A stretch of 64,000 nt of DNA from Ectopseudomonas khazarica (GCF_004521985.1 NZ_SBHZ01000008.1:1-64000), one strand, 5' to 3'. Counted from the stretch's first letter, positions 49,099 to 58,371 are shown. Notes: generated from the sequence alone by a model not told the origin. Numbers and translations: made by a program.

Positions 49099-50163
49099 AT
49101 GAAGCATCTATCCGCACGCCCCCGCCTCGCCCCCAGCGGCCACTCCCTGCTACGCCTGGGCGAGTGCAGCCTGCTGCTGCATCGACGCAGCCTGGCGGTC
49201 GGCCTGATTCTGGGGGCCCTGCTGGTCGCCGTCAGCACCTGGCTCCTGGCCAGTGGCGATGACGCCCTCACGCCCTGGAAGGCACTGCAGGCCGCCTTTG
49301 GCCAGGGTGAGCCGTTGCAGGTGTTCCTGATCCAGGAGCTGCGCCTGCCGCGCCTCGTCGCCGGCCTGCTCAGTGGCGCCGCCCTCGGGGCCGCCGGCTG
49401 CCTGCTGCAGACCCTGGCGCGCAACCGCCTCGCCACGCCGGGGGTGATCGGCATCGACAACGGCGCCACCGCCTTCGCGGTCGCCTCCATCGTGGCGGTG
49501 CCGACCAGCCTTGCCCCCTCGGCGCTGGCCCTGAGCGGGGCCGCCACCGCCGCCGTGCTGACCTTCGCCCTGGCCGCAGGCGGCGGCGCACGTGGCTACC
49601 GCTTCATCGTCGTCGGTATCGCCATCGGCGCGCTGTTCGGCGCACTGACCAACCTCATGCTGGCGCGCAGCGACATGGACGCGGCCAACGCGGCCTACCC
49701 CTGGACCGTCGGCAGCCTCAATGCGCGCCCGGCCGACTCGGTGCTGCTGCTCGGCATCGGTCTGGCGCTCGGCCTGCCCCTGGCCAAGCTGCTGATCAAC
49801 GCGCTGAGCCTGATGCGCTTTTCCGACAGCGTCGCCATCGGCCTCGGCGTGCGCCTGCAGCTGATGCGCCTGCTCACCCTGATCCTCTGCGTCTGGCTCA
49901 CGGCCCTGGCCGTTGCCGTCGTCGGCCCGGTCGGCCTGATCGCCCTGGCGGCGCCGGAGATGGCACGTCACCTGGGCCGCCGGCATGGCGTGCCGGTGCT
50001 CAATGCCGCGCTGTGCGGCGCACTGATGATGATCCTCGCCGACTGGGTCGGGCGCACCCTGCTGGCCCCCATCGAGATTCCGGTGGGCATCATCGCCGCC
50101 GTGGTCGGCGGCCCCTACCTGCTGTGGATTCTGCTGCGCCAGCCCTCACGGAGTTCGACATGA
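49099..50163 (+). CDS. FecCD-family ABC permease, second
   Basis: Second membrane subunit, forming a heterodimer with the preceding protein. MKHLSARPRLAPSGHSLLRLGECSLLLHRRSLAVGLILGALLVAV has a longer cytoplasmic N-terminus. Motifs: LRLPRLVAGLLSGAALGAAGCLLQTLARNRLATPGVIGIDNGATAFAV, VGPVGLIALAAPEMARHLGRRHGVPVL and ADWVGRTLLAPIEIPVGIIAAVVGGPYLLWIL. Length 354. Its TGA overlaps the following ATPase start (ATGA). Confidence 0.92.
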   Translation: MKHLSARPRLAPSGHSLLRLGECSLLLHRRSLAVGLILGALLVAVSTWLLASGDDALTPWKALQAAFGQGEPLQVFLIQELRLPRLVAGLLSGAALGAAGCLLQTLARNRLATPGVIGIDNGATAFAVASIVAVPTSLAPSALALSGAATAAVLTFALAAGGGARGYRFIVVGIAIGALFGALTNLMLARSDMDAANAAYPWTVGSLNARPADSVLLLGIGLALGLPLAKLLINALSLMRFSDSVAIGLGVRLQLMRLLTLILCVWLTALAVAVVGPVGLIALAAPEMARHLGRRHGVPVLNAALCGALMMILADWVGRTLLAPIEIPVGIIAAVVGGPYLLWILLRQPSRSST

Positions 50164-50981
50164 CCCATCTTTCCTCCCTGCTCGCCGACGCCAGACCGAC
50201 GGACGTGAGCCTGGAAGCCCGTGAACTGAGCATGGGCTATGCCCAGAGCCTGATCATCGACACGCTCAACCTGACGATCCCCAGCGGCCAGGTCAGCGCC
50301 ATCGTCGGCCCCAACGGCTGCGGCAAGTCCACCCTGCTTGCCGGCCTGGCCCGCCTGCACAAGCCCAGCGCCGGTAGCGTGCTGCTCGACGGCAAGGCCA
50401 TCGGCAGCCTGCCCTCGCGCGAGGTCGCACGGCGGCTGGCCCTGCTGCCCCAGGATGCCAGCGCGCCGGATGGGTTGACCGTCAGCGAGCTGATCCGCTT
50501 CGGCCGTCAGCCGCACCAGAGCTTGCTGCGCCAGTGGAGCGAGGAGGATCAGGCGATCGTCGACGCCGCGCTGGCGGCGGCGGACCTGGTCGAACTGGCC
50601 GATCGCCCCCTGGAGTCCATGTCCGGGGGCCAGCGCCAGCGTGCCTGGCTGGCCATGGCCATCGCGCAGACTACGCCGCTGCTGCTGCTCGACGAGCCCA
50701 CCTCGGCGCTCGACCTGGGCCATCAGATCGAGGTGTTCGAGCTGATCCGCGAGTTGGCCGCCGCCGGCAAGACCATCGTCATGGTGGTGCATGACCTGTC
50801 CAGCGCCTGCCGCTACGCCGATCACCTGATCGCCATGCACCAGGGGCGGATCGTTGCCAGCGGCAGCCCGAACGACATCGTCACGCCGCAGCTGGTGGAA
50901 CGCCTGTACGGCGTGCGTTGCACACTGCTGAGCGACCCGCTGAGCGGTACCCCGGTGATTGCCGGGGTGAGCCGGCTGTAA
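50160..50981 (+). CDS. FecE-like ABC transporter ATPase
   Basis: Cytoplasmic ATPase of the importer. Start MTHLSSLLADARPTDVSLEAREL at 50160 overlaps the previous stop; an upstream frame extension was discarded. Walker A GPNGCGKST, Q-loop LLPQDASAPDGLTVSEL, signature MSGGQRQRAWLAMAI, Walker B TPLLLLDEPTSALDLGHQ and H-loop VMVVHDLSSACRYAD. Length 273. Last gene of the operon; the roughly 225-base gap after it holds the promoter of the pilus operon. Confidence 0.94.
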   Translation: MTHLSSLLADARPTDVSLEARELSMGYAQSLIIDTLNLTIPSGQVSAIVGPNGCGKSTLLAGLARLHKPSAGSVLLDGKAIGSLPSREVARRLALLPQDASAPDGLTVSELIRFGRQPHQSLLRQWSEEDQAIVDAALAAADLVELADRPLESMSGGQRQRAWLAMAIAQTTPLLLLDEPTSALDLGHQIEVFELIRELAAAGKTIVMVVHDLSSACRYADHLIAMHQGRIVASGSPNDIVTPQLVERLYGVRCTLLSDPLSGTPVIAGVSRL

Positions 50982-51208
50982 AGCGCCAAGCCGGGTAATC
51001 CGGTCCGGACGCTGCACTCTGAAAACCCTGTAAGCCATCACCGATTCGTCATTCCGGTTATTACTTACACGGACAAATTCTCCTGACCAATCAGTCATTT
51101 ATTCGCAATATTCGTTGCCTGCGCCAACCGGACGGGGCGGGCCGTCTTTGAGCCTCCGACGAGCTTGAACTATGGTCCAAGCAACTCCGTTTGGAAGGGA
51201 CTCGAGCG

Positions 51209-51742
51209 ATGAAGCGCGTCATGAGAAGCGCCGTACTGACCCTCTTCTTCTTCTCCGCACCGGCGTTCTCGGCCGGCGAGTTGCAAGGTCAACTGAACAT
51301 CCAGATCACCATCGGCAGTGGCTGTACGGTCACCAACGGCAGTGCCAGTGGCAGCGGCAACACCTTCGGCTCGCTGTCATTCGGTGACTACAACGACCTC
51401 AACAACCTGATCGACGGACGCTCCCTCGGCAACTCCGGCGGCAGCTCGTTCGGCCTGCAGTGCACGCAGAACACGCCCTACACCATTGCGCTGAACGCCG
51501 GGCAGAACGCCAGCGGCGGACAGCGACGCATGAACAGCGGCGGCGTCCTCATCGACTACAACCTCTACCAGGATGCCGGTCGCACGCAGTCCTGGGGCGA
51601 TGGCGGCGCCACCGGCAACGTGCTTTCCGGCACCGGTACCGGCAATGACGAAGAAGTGGTCGTCTACGGTCGCGTACCGGCGCAGACCACGCCCGTCGCC
51701 GGCACCTACACCGACACCGTGCAGGTAACCATCGCCTGGTAA
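51209..51742 (+). CDS. cupE1: Spore-coat-U domain pilin, CupE1/CsuA-B type
   Basis: Major pilin-like subunit of an archaic chaperone-usher fimbria. Start MKRVMRSAVLTLFFFSAPAFSA at 51209 with GGAAGGGACTC. The mature part begins GELQGQLNIQITIGSGCTVTN (donor strand and first Cys) and has GDYNDLNNLIDG, a second Cys in FGLQCTQNTPYTIALNAGQNAS, and the closing strand AGTYTDTVQVTIAW. Length 177. First of six ordered genes matching cupE1-cupE6 / csu organisation. Confidence 0.88.
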   Translation: MKRVMRSAVLTLFFFSAPAFSAGELQGQLNIQITIGSGCTVTNGSASGSGNTFGSLSFGDYNDLNNLIDGRSLGNSGGSSFGLQCTQNTPYTIALNAGQNASGGQRRMNSGGVLIDYNLYQDAGRTQSWGDGGATGNVLSGTGTGNDEEVVVYGRVPAQTTPVAGTYTDTVQVTIAW

Positions 51743-51793
51743 TCCCTCACGGCCCGTGCAAGAGGACGTCACGCCTACCAAGGAAGAATCGCC

Positions 51794-52294
51794 ATGCACC
51801 GCCTGATCGCCCTGCTACTCCTGCTGACCCCGGGCGTTCTGCCTGCGGTCGACAAGACCGCCACGGTCGGCCTCAGCGTGGAGGTACTGCCGGCCTGCCA
51901 GGCAGGCGGCGACAGCGGTTCCGGGGTCAGCTTCGGCACCCTGGATTTCGGTACCCACCTCAGGCTCGACAACCTCATCGAGCGCGTGGGCCAGCCTGGA
52001 GCAGGTGCCCTGCGCATCAACTGCCAGCAGAACATTCCCTATCGCGTGCTGATCAACGCCGGCCACAGCGGCACCACCAGCAACCGGCAGATGGCGGGGC
52101 CTGGCGCCGACGTGGTGAGCTACAACCTCTACACCAGCGCCGACCACGCCACGGTCTGGGACGATACGACCGGCGTCAGCGCCATGGGCAACGGCCAGGA
52201 CCAGTGGCTGCCGGTCTATGCCCGGGTACCGGCCCAGGGCGCGCCGCTGCCGGGCAACTACAGCGACACCCTGACCATCACGGTGAGCTGGTGA
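51794..52294 (+). CDS. cupE2: Spore-coat-U domain pilin, CupE2 type
   Basis: Minor/adapter pilin. A signal peptide (LIALLLLLTPGVLPAV) precedes DKTATVGLSVEVLPACQAGGDSGSGVSFGTLDF. The second Cys is in LRINCQQNIPYRVLINAGHSG and the terminal strand is PGNYSDTLTITVSW. Length 166. The ribosome site is AAGGAAG, and the stop overlaps the next start (GTGATG). Confidence 0.86.
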   Translation: MHRLIALLLLLTPGVLPAVDKTATVGLSVEVLPACQAGGDSGSGVSFGTLDFGTHLRLDNLIERVGQPGAGALRINCQQNIPYRVLINAGHSGTTSNRQMAGPGADVVSYNLYTSADHATVWDDTTGVSAMGNGQDQWLPVYARVPAQGAPLPGNYSDTLTITVSW

Positions 52295-52866
52295 TGCCGT
52301 GCCGAACCCTTGCGCCCACGACAGCCGGCCTCGCCTGCCTGACCCTGCTGGCTGCACCCGTGGTGCCGGTCCTCGGCGATACCGGGGTCAACGATCAGAT
52401 CGTCAGCCAGAGCTTCCAGCTGCGCGCGGAAATCGTGGCGGGCTGCCTGCTTGGCAGCGGCGCCAGCGACGCCACCTCGTTCGGCAACCTGTCGTTCGGC
52501 CAGGTCAGCAGCCTGCCAGGCAACCTGGACATCGCCAGCACGCCGGGCAACGGTTCCATCGTCCTGCAGTGCTCTCCCGGCACCTCGGTCAGCGTCTCGC
52601 TCAATGCCGGGCTCAACGCCAGCAGCGTCGGCCTGGGCCGCTACCTCGCCCTGGGCAGCGAGCGCCTGCGCTACCAGCTCTATCAGGATGCCGCCCGCAG
52701 CATCATCTGGGGCGACGACAGCAACGGAGGCACGCGCATGAGCATCAACTTCCCCAGTGGCGGCGGCAGCCAGACCTATCCGGTGTACGCCCGCCTGTTC
52801 AGCGTCAGCCCGATGCCCTCGGCCGGCCTCTACACCGATACCGTCACCGTTACCGTGAGCTACTGA
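52294..52866 (+). CDS. cupE3: Spore-coat-U domain pilin, CupE3 type
   Basis: Third pilin of the operon. Start MPCRTLAPTTAGLACLTLLAAP at 52294 inside the upstream stop overlap; a hydrophobic leader is seen. Mature part: QSFQLRAEIVAGCLLGSGASDATSFGNLSFGQVSS, second Cys in IVLQCSPGTSVSVSLNAGLNASS, and closing AGLYTDTVTVTVSY. Length 190. The chaperone begins 3 bases after its stop. Confidence 0.86.
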   Translation: MPCRTLAPTTAGLACLTLLAAPVVPVLGDTGVNDQIVSQSFQLRAEIVAGCLLGSGASDATSFGNLSFGQVSSLPGNLDIASTPGNGSIVLQCSPGTSVSVSLNAGLNASSVGLGRYLALGSERLRYQLYQDAARSIIWGDDSNGGTRMSINFPSGGGSQTYPVYARLFSVSPMPSAGLYTDTVTVTVSY

Positions 52867-52869
52867 GCC

Positions 52870-53625
52870 ATGTGCACGCGCGCCCTGCTGCTCGGCTGCC
52901 TGCTGGCGACAGCGATGCTCAGCGTCGCCGTGCAGGCGGCCACCTCCATACTCATCTGGCCCATCAACCCGATGATCGAGGCGGATCGCCAGAAGTCAGC
53001 CGCACTGTGGCTGGAGAACCGTGGCCTGGAGCCGGTGGACCTGCAGGTCAGGGTGATGACCTGGGAGCAGGAAGCCTTCGCAGACCGCCTGAGCCAACAG
53101 AAGCAGGTGGTCGGCAGCCCGCCGATGGCCACCGTGCAACCGGGCAAGCGCCAGCTGGTCAGGCTGGTCAACCTGCAACCGCCGCCGCCAGGCACCCTGC
53201 GCACCTACCGGGTACTGGTCGACGAGGTGCTGCCGCCGAGGGCGAATCCGTCGCAGCTGGGCGTGCAGTTCCAGATGCGCTACTCCGTACCGCTGGTCGT
53301 GGTCGGCCCCGGAGCCTATCTGGATGACGGCTTGCGCGAAGCACCCGATCAGGGTCAGCCACTGGCGCCGGACCTGCGCTACCGCTTCGTCGAGGAACGC
53401 GCCGGAACCTTCCTCCACCTGCACAACGTCGGCCCCGCACCGGCCAGGCTGTCGCAGGTGGAACTGCTGCGCGCCAACGGCCCCCAGCCCGTCGCCGAAG
53501 GGCTGCTCGGCTACGTCCTGCCCGGCGCCAGGATGCGCTGGCCGATGCCGAGCGGGGTTCGCAGCGGGCGCATACAGGCGCGTATCAACGAGAGTCGCCA
53601 AGCGCAGGTACTGGCCACTGAGTAG
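52870..53625 (+). CDS. cupE4: Pilus periplasmic chaperone, CupE4/CsuC type
   Basis: Periplasmic immunoglobulin-fold chaperone that donates a strand to pilin subunits. Signal peptide LLLGCLLATAMLSVAVQA, then TSILIWPINPMIEADRQKSAALWLENRGLEPVDLQVRVMTWEQE (G1/F1 strand equivalents) and RTYRVLVDEVLPP. The conserved subunit-anchoring Arg/Lys pair is plausibly at the RLVNLQPPPPGTLRTYR segment. Length 251. It overlaps or abuts the usher reading frame. Confidence 0.88.
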   Translation: MCTRALLLGCLLATAMLSVAVQAATSILIWPINPMIEADRQKSAALWLENRGLEPVDLQVRVMTWEQEAFADRLSQQKQVVGSPPMATVQPGKRQLVRLVNLQPPPPGTLRTYRVLVDEVLPPRANPSQLGVQFQMRYSVPLVVVGPGAYLDDGLREAPDQGQPLAPDLRYRFVEERAGTFLHLHNVGPAPARLSQVELLRANGPQPVAEGLLGYVLPGARMRWPMPSGVRSGRIQARINESRQAQVLATE

Positions 53626-53638
53626 CTCACTGCCCCTG

Positions 53639-55951
53639 TTGCTGTTACTGGCAGCCGTGCTCTGCATACGCACGGCCCATGCCGATGACGCCGAGCAACT
53701 GGCCCAGGCTCAGGTGCTGTATCTGGAACTGATCGTCAATCAACTGCCCAGCGGCAAGGTAACGGAAGTGAGAGAACATCAGGGCCGGCTGTTCGTCCAG
53801 CGCGAGGATCTGCTCGCCGCCGGCGTTCGCCTGCCCCCCGAGCCACCGCCCTGGGTCGCCCTGGACCGGATCGACGCGCTACGCAGCGACTATCAGCAGG
53901 AAAGCCAGCGCCTGCTGCTGACCCTGCCCAGCGAATGGCTGCCACACCAGCGCTTCGGCCCCAGCAGCCTGAGCGAACCGATGCCGGCGCAAAGCGCCTT
54001 CGGCGCGCTGTTCAACTACGACCTCTACTACAGCCACACCGAGAACGCCGGCCACTATGCCAATACCTGGCTGGAGCAACGCGTCTTCGATGGCTTCGGC
54101 ATGATTTCCAACACCGGCGTGTATCGCCACAGCTTCTCCGGCCCAGGCTACCGCGACGGCTACACCCGCTACGACACCACCTGGCGCTTCAACGACCAGC
54201 AACGCATGCTCAGCCTGAGCGGCGGCGACCTGATCACCGGCGCGCTGACCTGGAACAGCGCGGTCCGCCTCGGCGGCGTGCAGCTGTCGCGCGAGTTTGC
54301 CCTGCGTCCGGACCTGATCACCTACCCCCTGCCCCGCTTCGACGGCGATGCCACGGTGCCCAGCACGGTGGACCTGTTCATCGACGACGCCCGCGTCAGC
54401 CAGCAGGACCTGCGCCCTGGCCCCTTCACCCTCAACACCGTGCCCTATATCAGCGGCGCCGGCACCGCGACCCTGGTCACCACCGACGTGCTGGGCCGCC
54501 AGGTATCGACGACCGTCCCCTTCTACGTGACCGACAGCCTGCTGCGCGAGGGCCTCTCCGACTTCTCCCTGTCGCTGGGCAAGCTGCGCCGCAACTATGG
54601 CGTGGAGGATTTCGCCTACGGCCGTCTCGTCGGCAGCGGCAGCCTGCGCTACGGTCTGAGCGACAGCCTCACCCTGGAGGCGCACGGCGAGAATGGCGCC
54701 GGGCTCAGGCAGGCCGGCATCGGCGCCACCGTCGGGCTCGGCCTGCTCGGTACCCTGACCAGCTCCATCAGCCACAGCGCTGGCATCGGCAACGGCCAGC
54801 AGTACAGCCTCGGCTACAGCTACTACGGGCGCCGCTTCGGCGTCACCGCCCAGCGCATTCAGCGCACCGCCGACTATGCCGACCTCAGCGTCGCCCAGGC
54901 GCTGGACAGCGACCTCGCGGGCGGCCCGCTGAGCAAGCTGCAGGATCAGCTGACCTTCAGCTTCAGCCCGGAAGGGTTCGGCTCGTTCGGTATCGGCTAC
55001 TTCGCCAGCGAAGAACACAGTGGCCAGCGGACCCGCCTGATCAACCTGTCGTGGTCGCGCAGCCTGTGGGGCAACAGCAGCCTCTACCTCTCCTTCAATC
55101 GCCAGCTGGACGATGCGACGCACGCCATCCAGGCCCAGCTGGTCGTGCCCTTCGACCTCTACTCCAGCCTGACCACGGGTGTGGAGCGGGACAGCAACGG
55201 CAAGCAGAGCGTGCGCGCCAACTACAGTCGCAACGCGCCCAGCGACGGTGGCCTGGGCTGGAACCTGGGCGTGGCCGAGGGTGACAGCGACTTCCGCCAG
55301 GCCGACCTGACCTGGCGCTCGCGCCATGCGCAGGTGCAGGCGGGGGTCTACAGCAACGACGGCCAGACCACGCAGTGGGGCGGCGTCAGCGGCTCCCTGG
55401 TGGCGATGCAGGGACAGCTGTTCGCCAGCAACCGCATCGAGGACGCCTTCGTCCTGGTCAGCACCGAAGGCCAGTCAGGCGTGCCGGTGCACTACGAGCA
55501 CCAGTTGCTCGGCCGCACCGACAGAGCGGGTTATCTGCTGGTGCCCTGGGTGCCGTCCTACTACCCCGGACAGTACGAAGTCGACCTGCTGGACATGCCC
55601 AGCAACCTGCACCTGAGCGAAACCCAGAAGCGCATCGCGGTTCACCAGGGCAGCGGCGCCCTGCTCAACTTCGCCATGGTGATGACCCTCTCCGCCAGCA
55701 TCCAGCTGGTCGACGGCCAGGGCCGCCCGCTGCCGCGAGGCAGCCAGGTGACGCATCAACCCAGCGGCCAACGCAGCTACATCGGCTGGGACGGGCTGCT
55801 GTACTTCGAAGGTCTGGCCAAGGACAACCGCCTCGACGTGCGCCTGGCCGATGGCAGGACCTGCAGCAGCCGGTTCACCCTGGATGACGACGCCGTGGAA
55901 ATTACCCTGGTCGGCCCGCTTCCCTGCCAGTACGACGGTGCCCGGCCATGA
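53639..55951 (+). CDS. cupE5: Outer-membrane usher, CupE5/CsuD type (start uncertain)
   Basis: Usher that assembles and exports the fimbria. Clear features: QVLYLELIVNQLPSGKVTEVREHQGRLFV N-domain, RSLWGNSSLYLSFNRQLDD-type barrel strands, and a C-terminal DNRLDVRLADGRTCSSRFTLDDD domain. The first conventional start is TTG at 53639, which gives a very short signal peptide (MLLLAAVLCIRTAHA). The frame upstream (KRRYWPLSSSLPLLLLL) looks like the true n-region and hydrophobic core but lacks ATG, GTG or TTG. CTG at 53618 is the best earlier candidate. The ATG at 53324 lies 300 bases inside the chaperone and is implausible. The adhesin start overlaps its stop. Confidence 0.85.
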   Translation: MLLLAAVLCIRTAHADDAEQLAQAQVLYLELIVNQLPSGKVTEVREHQGRLFVQREDLLAAGVRLPPEPPPWVALDRIDALRSDYQQESQRLLLTLPSEWLPHQRFGPSSLSEPMPAQSAFGALFNYDLYYSHTENAGHYANTWLEQRVFDGFGMISNTGVYRHSFSGPGYRDGYTRYDTTWRFNDQQRMLSLSGGDLITGALTWNSAVRLGGVQLSREFALRPDLITYPLPRFDGDATVPSTVDLFIDDARVSQQDLRPGPFTLNTVPYISGAGTATLVTTDVLGRQVSTTVPFYVTDSLLREGLSDFSLSLGKLRRNYGVEDFAYGRLVGSGSLRYGLSDSLTLEAHGENGAGLRQAGIGATVGLGLLGTLTSSISHSAGIGNGQQYSLGYSYYGRRFGVTAQRIQRTADYADLSVAQALDSDLAGGPLSKLQDQLTFSFSPEGFGSFGIGYFASEEHSGQRTRLINLSWSRSLWGNSSLYLSFNRQLDDATHAIQAQLVVPFDLYSSLTTGVERDSNGKQSVRANYSRNAPSDGGLGWNLGVAEGDSDFRQADLTWRSRHAQVQAGVYSNDGQTTQWGGVSGSLVAMQGQLFASNRIEDAFVLVSTEGQSGVPVHYEHQLLGRTDRAGYLLVPWVPSYYPGQYEVDLLDMPSNLHLSETQKRIAVHQGSGALLNFAMVMTLSASIQLVDGQGRPLPRGSQVTHQPSGQRSYIGWDGLLYFEGLAKDNRLDVRLADGRTCSSRFTLDDDAVEITLVGPLPCQYDGARP

Positions 55952-56910
55952 CCCGCTGGCTGGCCCTCGCGCTGACGCTCTGCAGCCTCCTGCTCGTCGC
56001 CCCGGCCCACGCCTGTGGCATCTATGCGGCGTCGGTGAGCCTCGGCAGCAGCAACTCACTGAGCCTGCGCACCACCCAGCAGCAGGCCGCGGCCGGTGCG
56101 GGTCTCTCCTGCCCCGGCGTGCTCCAGGTACTGGCCGCCGCCTATGTCAGGGTCACGCTGCAGAATGCCGGGACCCTGGCCCTGCAGGACGGCCAGGGCA
56201 ACCAGATACCCTTCTCGATCTACCGCGACTCCGGCTACAGCCAGACGCTGGTAGCCGGCCAGCCCCAGCAGCTCGACGCCATCAACCTGGTCGCACTGGG
56301 CGGCAGCTCCAGCGCCATCGGCCTGTACTTTCGCACCAACCCCGGGCCCAATGTGCCGGCTGGCACCTACACCGCCACGATCACCCTGCGCTGGGACTGG
56401 GCCATCTGCACCGTCGGTGCGCTCAACCTCTGCTCCTGGAGCCGCAGCCCCGGACTGACCCAGAGCTGCCTGCCCATCTGCGGCGCCCCCACCAACTGGG
56501 GCAGCGGCTCCCTGGCGACGCTGACCATCACCCTGGTCGTGACCAAGGCCTGTCGCATCGATACGCTGCCTGCCGTGGACTTCGGCGCCAATGCGCTGAT
56601 CAGCCAGTTTTCCGCCCAGCAACGTACCTTCGCGGTGACTTGCACCAGCACCGAGGGCTACACGCTGACCTTCGATGACGGGCAGAACTACCTGGCCCCC
56701 TGGCGACGGCTGAGAAACGGCAGCGACTACCTGCGCTACAACCTCTATCACAACGGCAGCAGCCTGATCTGGAACAGCGGCTCGCCACTGAGCGCCAGTG
56801 GCACGGGCGATTCGCAGACGTTCACCTACCAGGCGATTCTCGACCCGTCACAGGCCAACGCGCCGGTCGGCGTGTACACCGACAACGTGCTGCTGATCAT
56901 CAACTACTGA
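55948..56910 (+). CDS. cupE6: Spore-coat-U tip protein, CupE6/CsuE type
   Basis: Putative tip adhesin with two SCPU domains. Signal peptide LALALTLCSLLLVAPAHA. First domain: ACGIYAASVSLGSSNSLSLRTTQQQAAAGAGLSCPGVLQVL, ending PAGTYTATITLRWDW. Second domain: LATLTITLVVTKACRIDTLPAVDFGANALIS with Cys in FAVTCTSTEGYTLTFDDGQ, ending VGVYTDNVLLIINY. Length 320, twice a single pilin, as for CsuE. The ATG overlaps the usher stop (ATGA). Its stop is 4 bases from the convergent small secreted gene. Confidence 0.88.
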   Translation: MTRWLALALTLCSLLLVAPAHACGIYAASVSLGSSNSLSLRTTQQQAAAGAGLSCPGVLQVLAAAYVRVTLQNAGTLALQDGQGNQIPFSIYRDSGYSQTLVAGQPQQLDAINLVALGGSSSAIGLYFRTNPGPNVPAGTYTATITLRWDWAICTVGALNLCSWSRSPGLTQSCLPICGAPTNWGSGSLATLTITLVVTKACRIDTLPAVDFGANALISQFSAQQRTFAVTCTSTEGYTLTFDDGQNYLAPWRRLRNGSDYLRYNLYHNGSSLIWNSGSPLSASGTGDSQTFTYQAILDPSQANAPVGVYTDNVLLIINY

Positions 56911-56914
56911 GGCG

Positions 56915-57220
56915 TTACCAGTAGACCACCAGCGTCGAGCCGGCATCCGCGACGGACTGCGTGGAGACCGACGCCGCCCCTGCATCGGGCTTCAGCGGCA
57001 GCGCTCGCCCGCGTCCGTCCTGCAGCTGGTACGCGGCCTGCTCGCAACCGTTGCCGAGCACGCGAACGGCCTGCTGGTCACGCTCGGCGGATACTTCGCA
57101 GCGCTTGAGAATGGTGAGACTGATGTGCAGCTGCCCGCTGATCTGCTCAGCGAGAGACTGATTGGCGACGAGGCACAGAGCCACGGCCAGGAGGGAGGCA
57201 ACAAGTCGGCGGTACGGCAT
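56915..57220 (-). CDS. Miniature secreted protein resembling an SCPU pilin
   Basis: A 101-residue secreted protein: signal peptide (LVASLLAVALCLVANQSLA) then EQISGQLHISLTILKRCEVSAE, reminiscent of the first strand and Cys of the neighbouring pilins (GQLNIQITIGSGCTVT), and a second Cys in LGNGCEQAAYQLQDGRG; it ends STLVVYW, like the terminal strand of the pilins. The intervening body is much shorter than a full SCPU domain. It converges on cupE6 with a 4-base gap. It could be a truncated pilin, an assembly regulator or unrelated. Function not recognised. Confidence 0.65.
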   Translation of the reverse strand: MPYRRLVASLLAVALCLVANQSLAEQISGQLHISLTILKRCEVSAERDQQAVRVLGNGCEQAAYQLQDGRGRALPLKPDAGAASVSTQSVADAGSTLVVYW

Positions 57221-57369
57221 GACAACGCTTCTACTGTGATGGTGGCCTGCTGGAGTTGAAGGTCAAAATCCATCCGTAGAAACGGTCACGGCTTCGAGGC
57301 GCGACCGAAAACAGGGCCAGATTACCGCGATATCACTTTGAGATCACGCCGATTCCGACGAACGCCCGT

Positions 57370-58248
57370 TCAGGACAAGCGCCTGGCCAGGAAAGCACGG
57401 ACCGGCTCGACGATCTGCTCCTGCGCCGCGACCAGCGGCAGGTCGCGCGCGCCCTGCGCCGTTCGCTCGACCAGCGCGTAGAGCGTCGCGGTCGCCAGCT
57501 CCAGCGCCTGCGGCAGGGCCTGACCCGCCAGCAGGCGACCCAGCAAGGTGGCGGAGAACACGTCGCCCATGCCGTTGGGCAACGGGTGCAGCGCCAGTCG
57601 CGGTGTCGTCACCAGCCAGACGCCCTCGCCGTTCACCGCCAGGGTGCCCAGCTCGTCCTCAGGGATGTCCGCAGTCGCCAGACTGGTGACGATCACCACA
57701 TCCGGCCCGCGTCCGCGCAACTGCCTGGCGACCTTGACGGCCTCCTGCAGGCTGGCCGGCTGGCTGCCGGTCAGCAGCTCGAACTCGAACTGGTTGGGGG
57801 TGATGATAGTGGCGCAGGGAATGGCCTGATCCCGCAGAAAGTCGGGAATCGCCGGATTGACGAACACACCACGCCCGACATCGCCCATCACCGGGTCGCA
57901 CAGGTAACGCAGCGCCGGGTTGTGCTGGCGAATCTCACCCACCGCTTCGAGAATCACCCGCCCGCTATCGGCATCCCCCAGATAACCGGAAAGCACGGCA
58001 GCCAGACGCGGCAGCACGCCACGTTCACGCAACCCAAGCAGCACGTCGCGGATATGTTCGGCACCGAATACCTGGCCGCGAAACTGACCATAACCGGTGT
58101 GGTTGGAGAACTGCACGGTATGGATCGGCAGCACTTCGAAGCCCAGTCGCTGCAAGGGGAAGACTGCAGCGGCGTTACCGACATGGCCCCAGGCCACATG
58201 CGACTGGATCGACAGAACGAGGGGCGGCAAGGTGGTGCTCATGGACAT
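57370..58248 (-). CDS. pdxY: Pyridoxal kinase PdxY
   Basis: Phosphorylates pyridoxal to PLP in B6 salvage. LSIQSHVAWGHVGNAAAVFPLQRLGFEVLPIHTVQFSNHTGYG is the diagnostic N-terminus. The C-terminal kinase core has CDPVMGDVGRGVFVN, TPNQFEFELLTGSQP, IVTSLATADIPEDELG and the anion hole/catalytic Asp in LPNGMGDVFSATLLGRLL. Length 292 (or 290 from the second ATG at 58242). Typical PdxY size. Confidence 0.95.
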   Translation of the reverse strand: MSMSTTLPPLVLSIQSHVAWGHVGNAAAVFPLQRLGFEVLPIHTVQFSNHTGYGQFRGQVFGAEHIRDVLLGLRERGVLPRLAAVLSGYLGDADSGRVILEAVGEIRQHNPALRYLCDPVMGDVGRGVFVNPAIPDFLRDQAIPCATIITPNQFEFELLTGSQPASLQEAVKVARQLRGRGPDVVIVTSLATADIPEDELGTLAVNGEGVWLVTTPRLALHPLPNGMGDVFSATLLGRLLAGQALPQALELATATLYALVERTAQGARDLPLVAAQEQIVEPVRAFLARRLS

Positions 58249-58371
58249 TCCGACAATGGCTCGACGACGATGAAGTGGCCGCGATTATTCGCCAAGTCAC
58301 GCGCCCGCACCACCACTGACGCCCTCGCGATCCTCTTCGGTTCGCTGCGCCTGGCCATGGCCATGGCCAGC

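Noticed and set aside
53324..53638. ATG at 53324 as the usher start
   Set aside because: It would overlap the chaperone gene by about 300 bases and add an Arg/Cys/Pro-rich segment unlike a usher leader.
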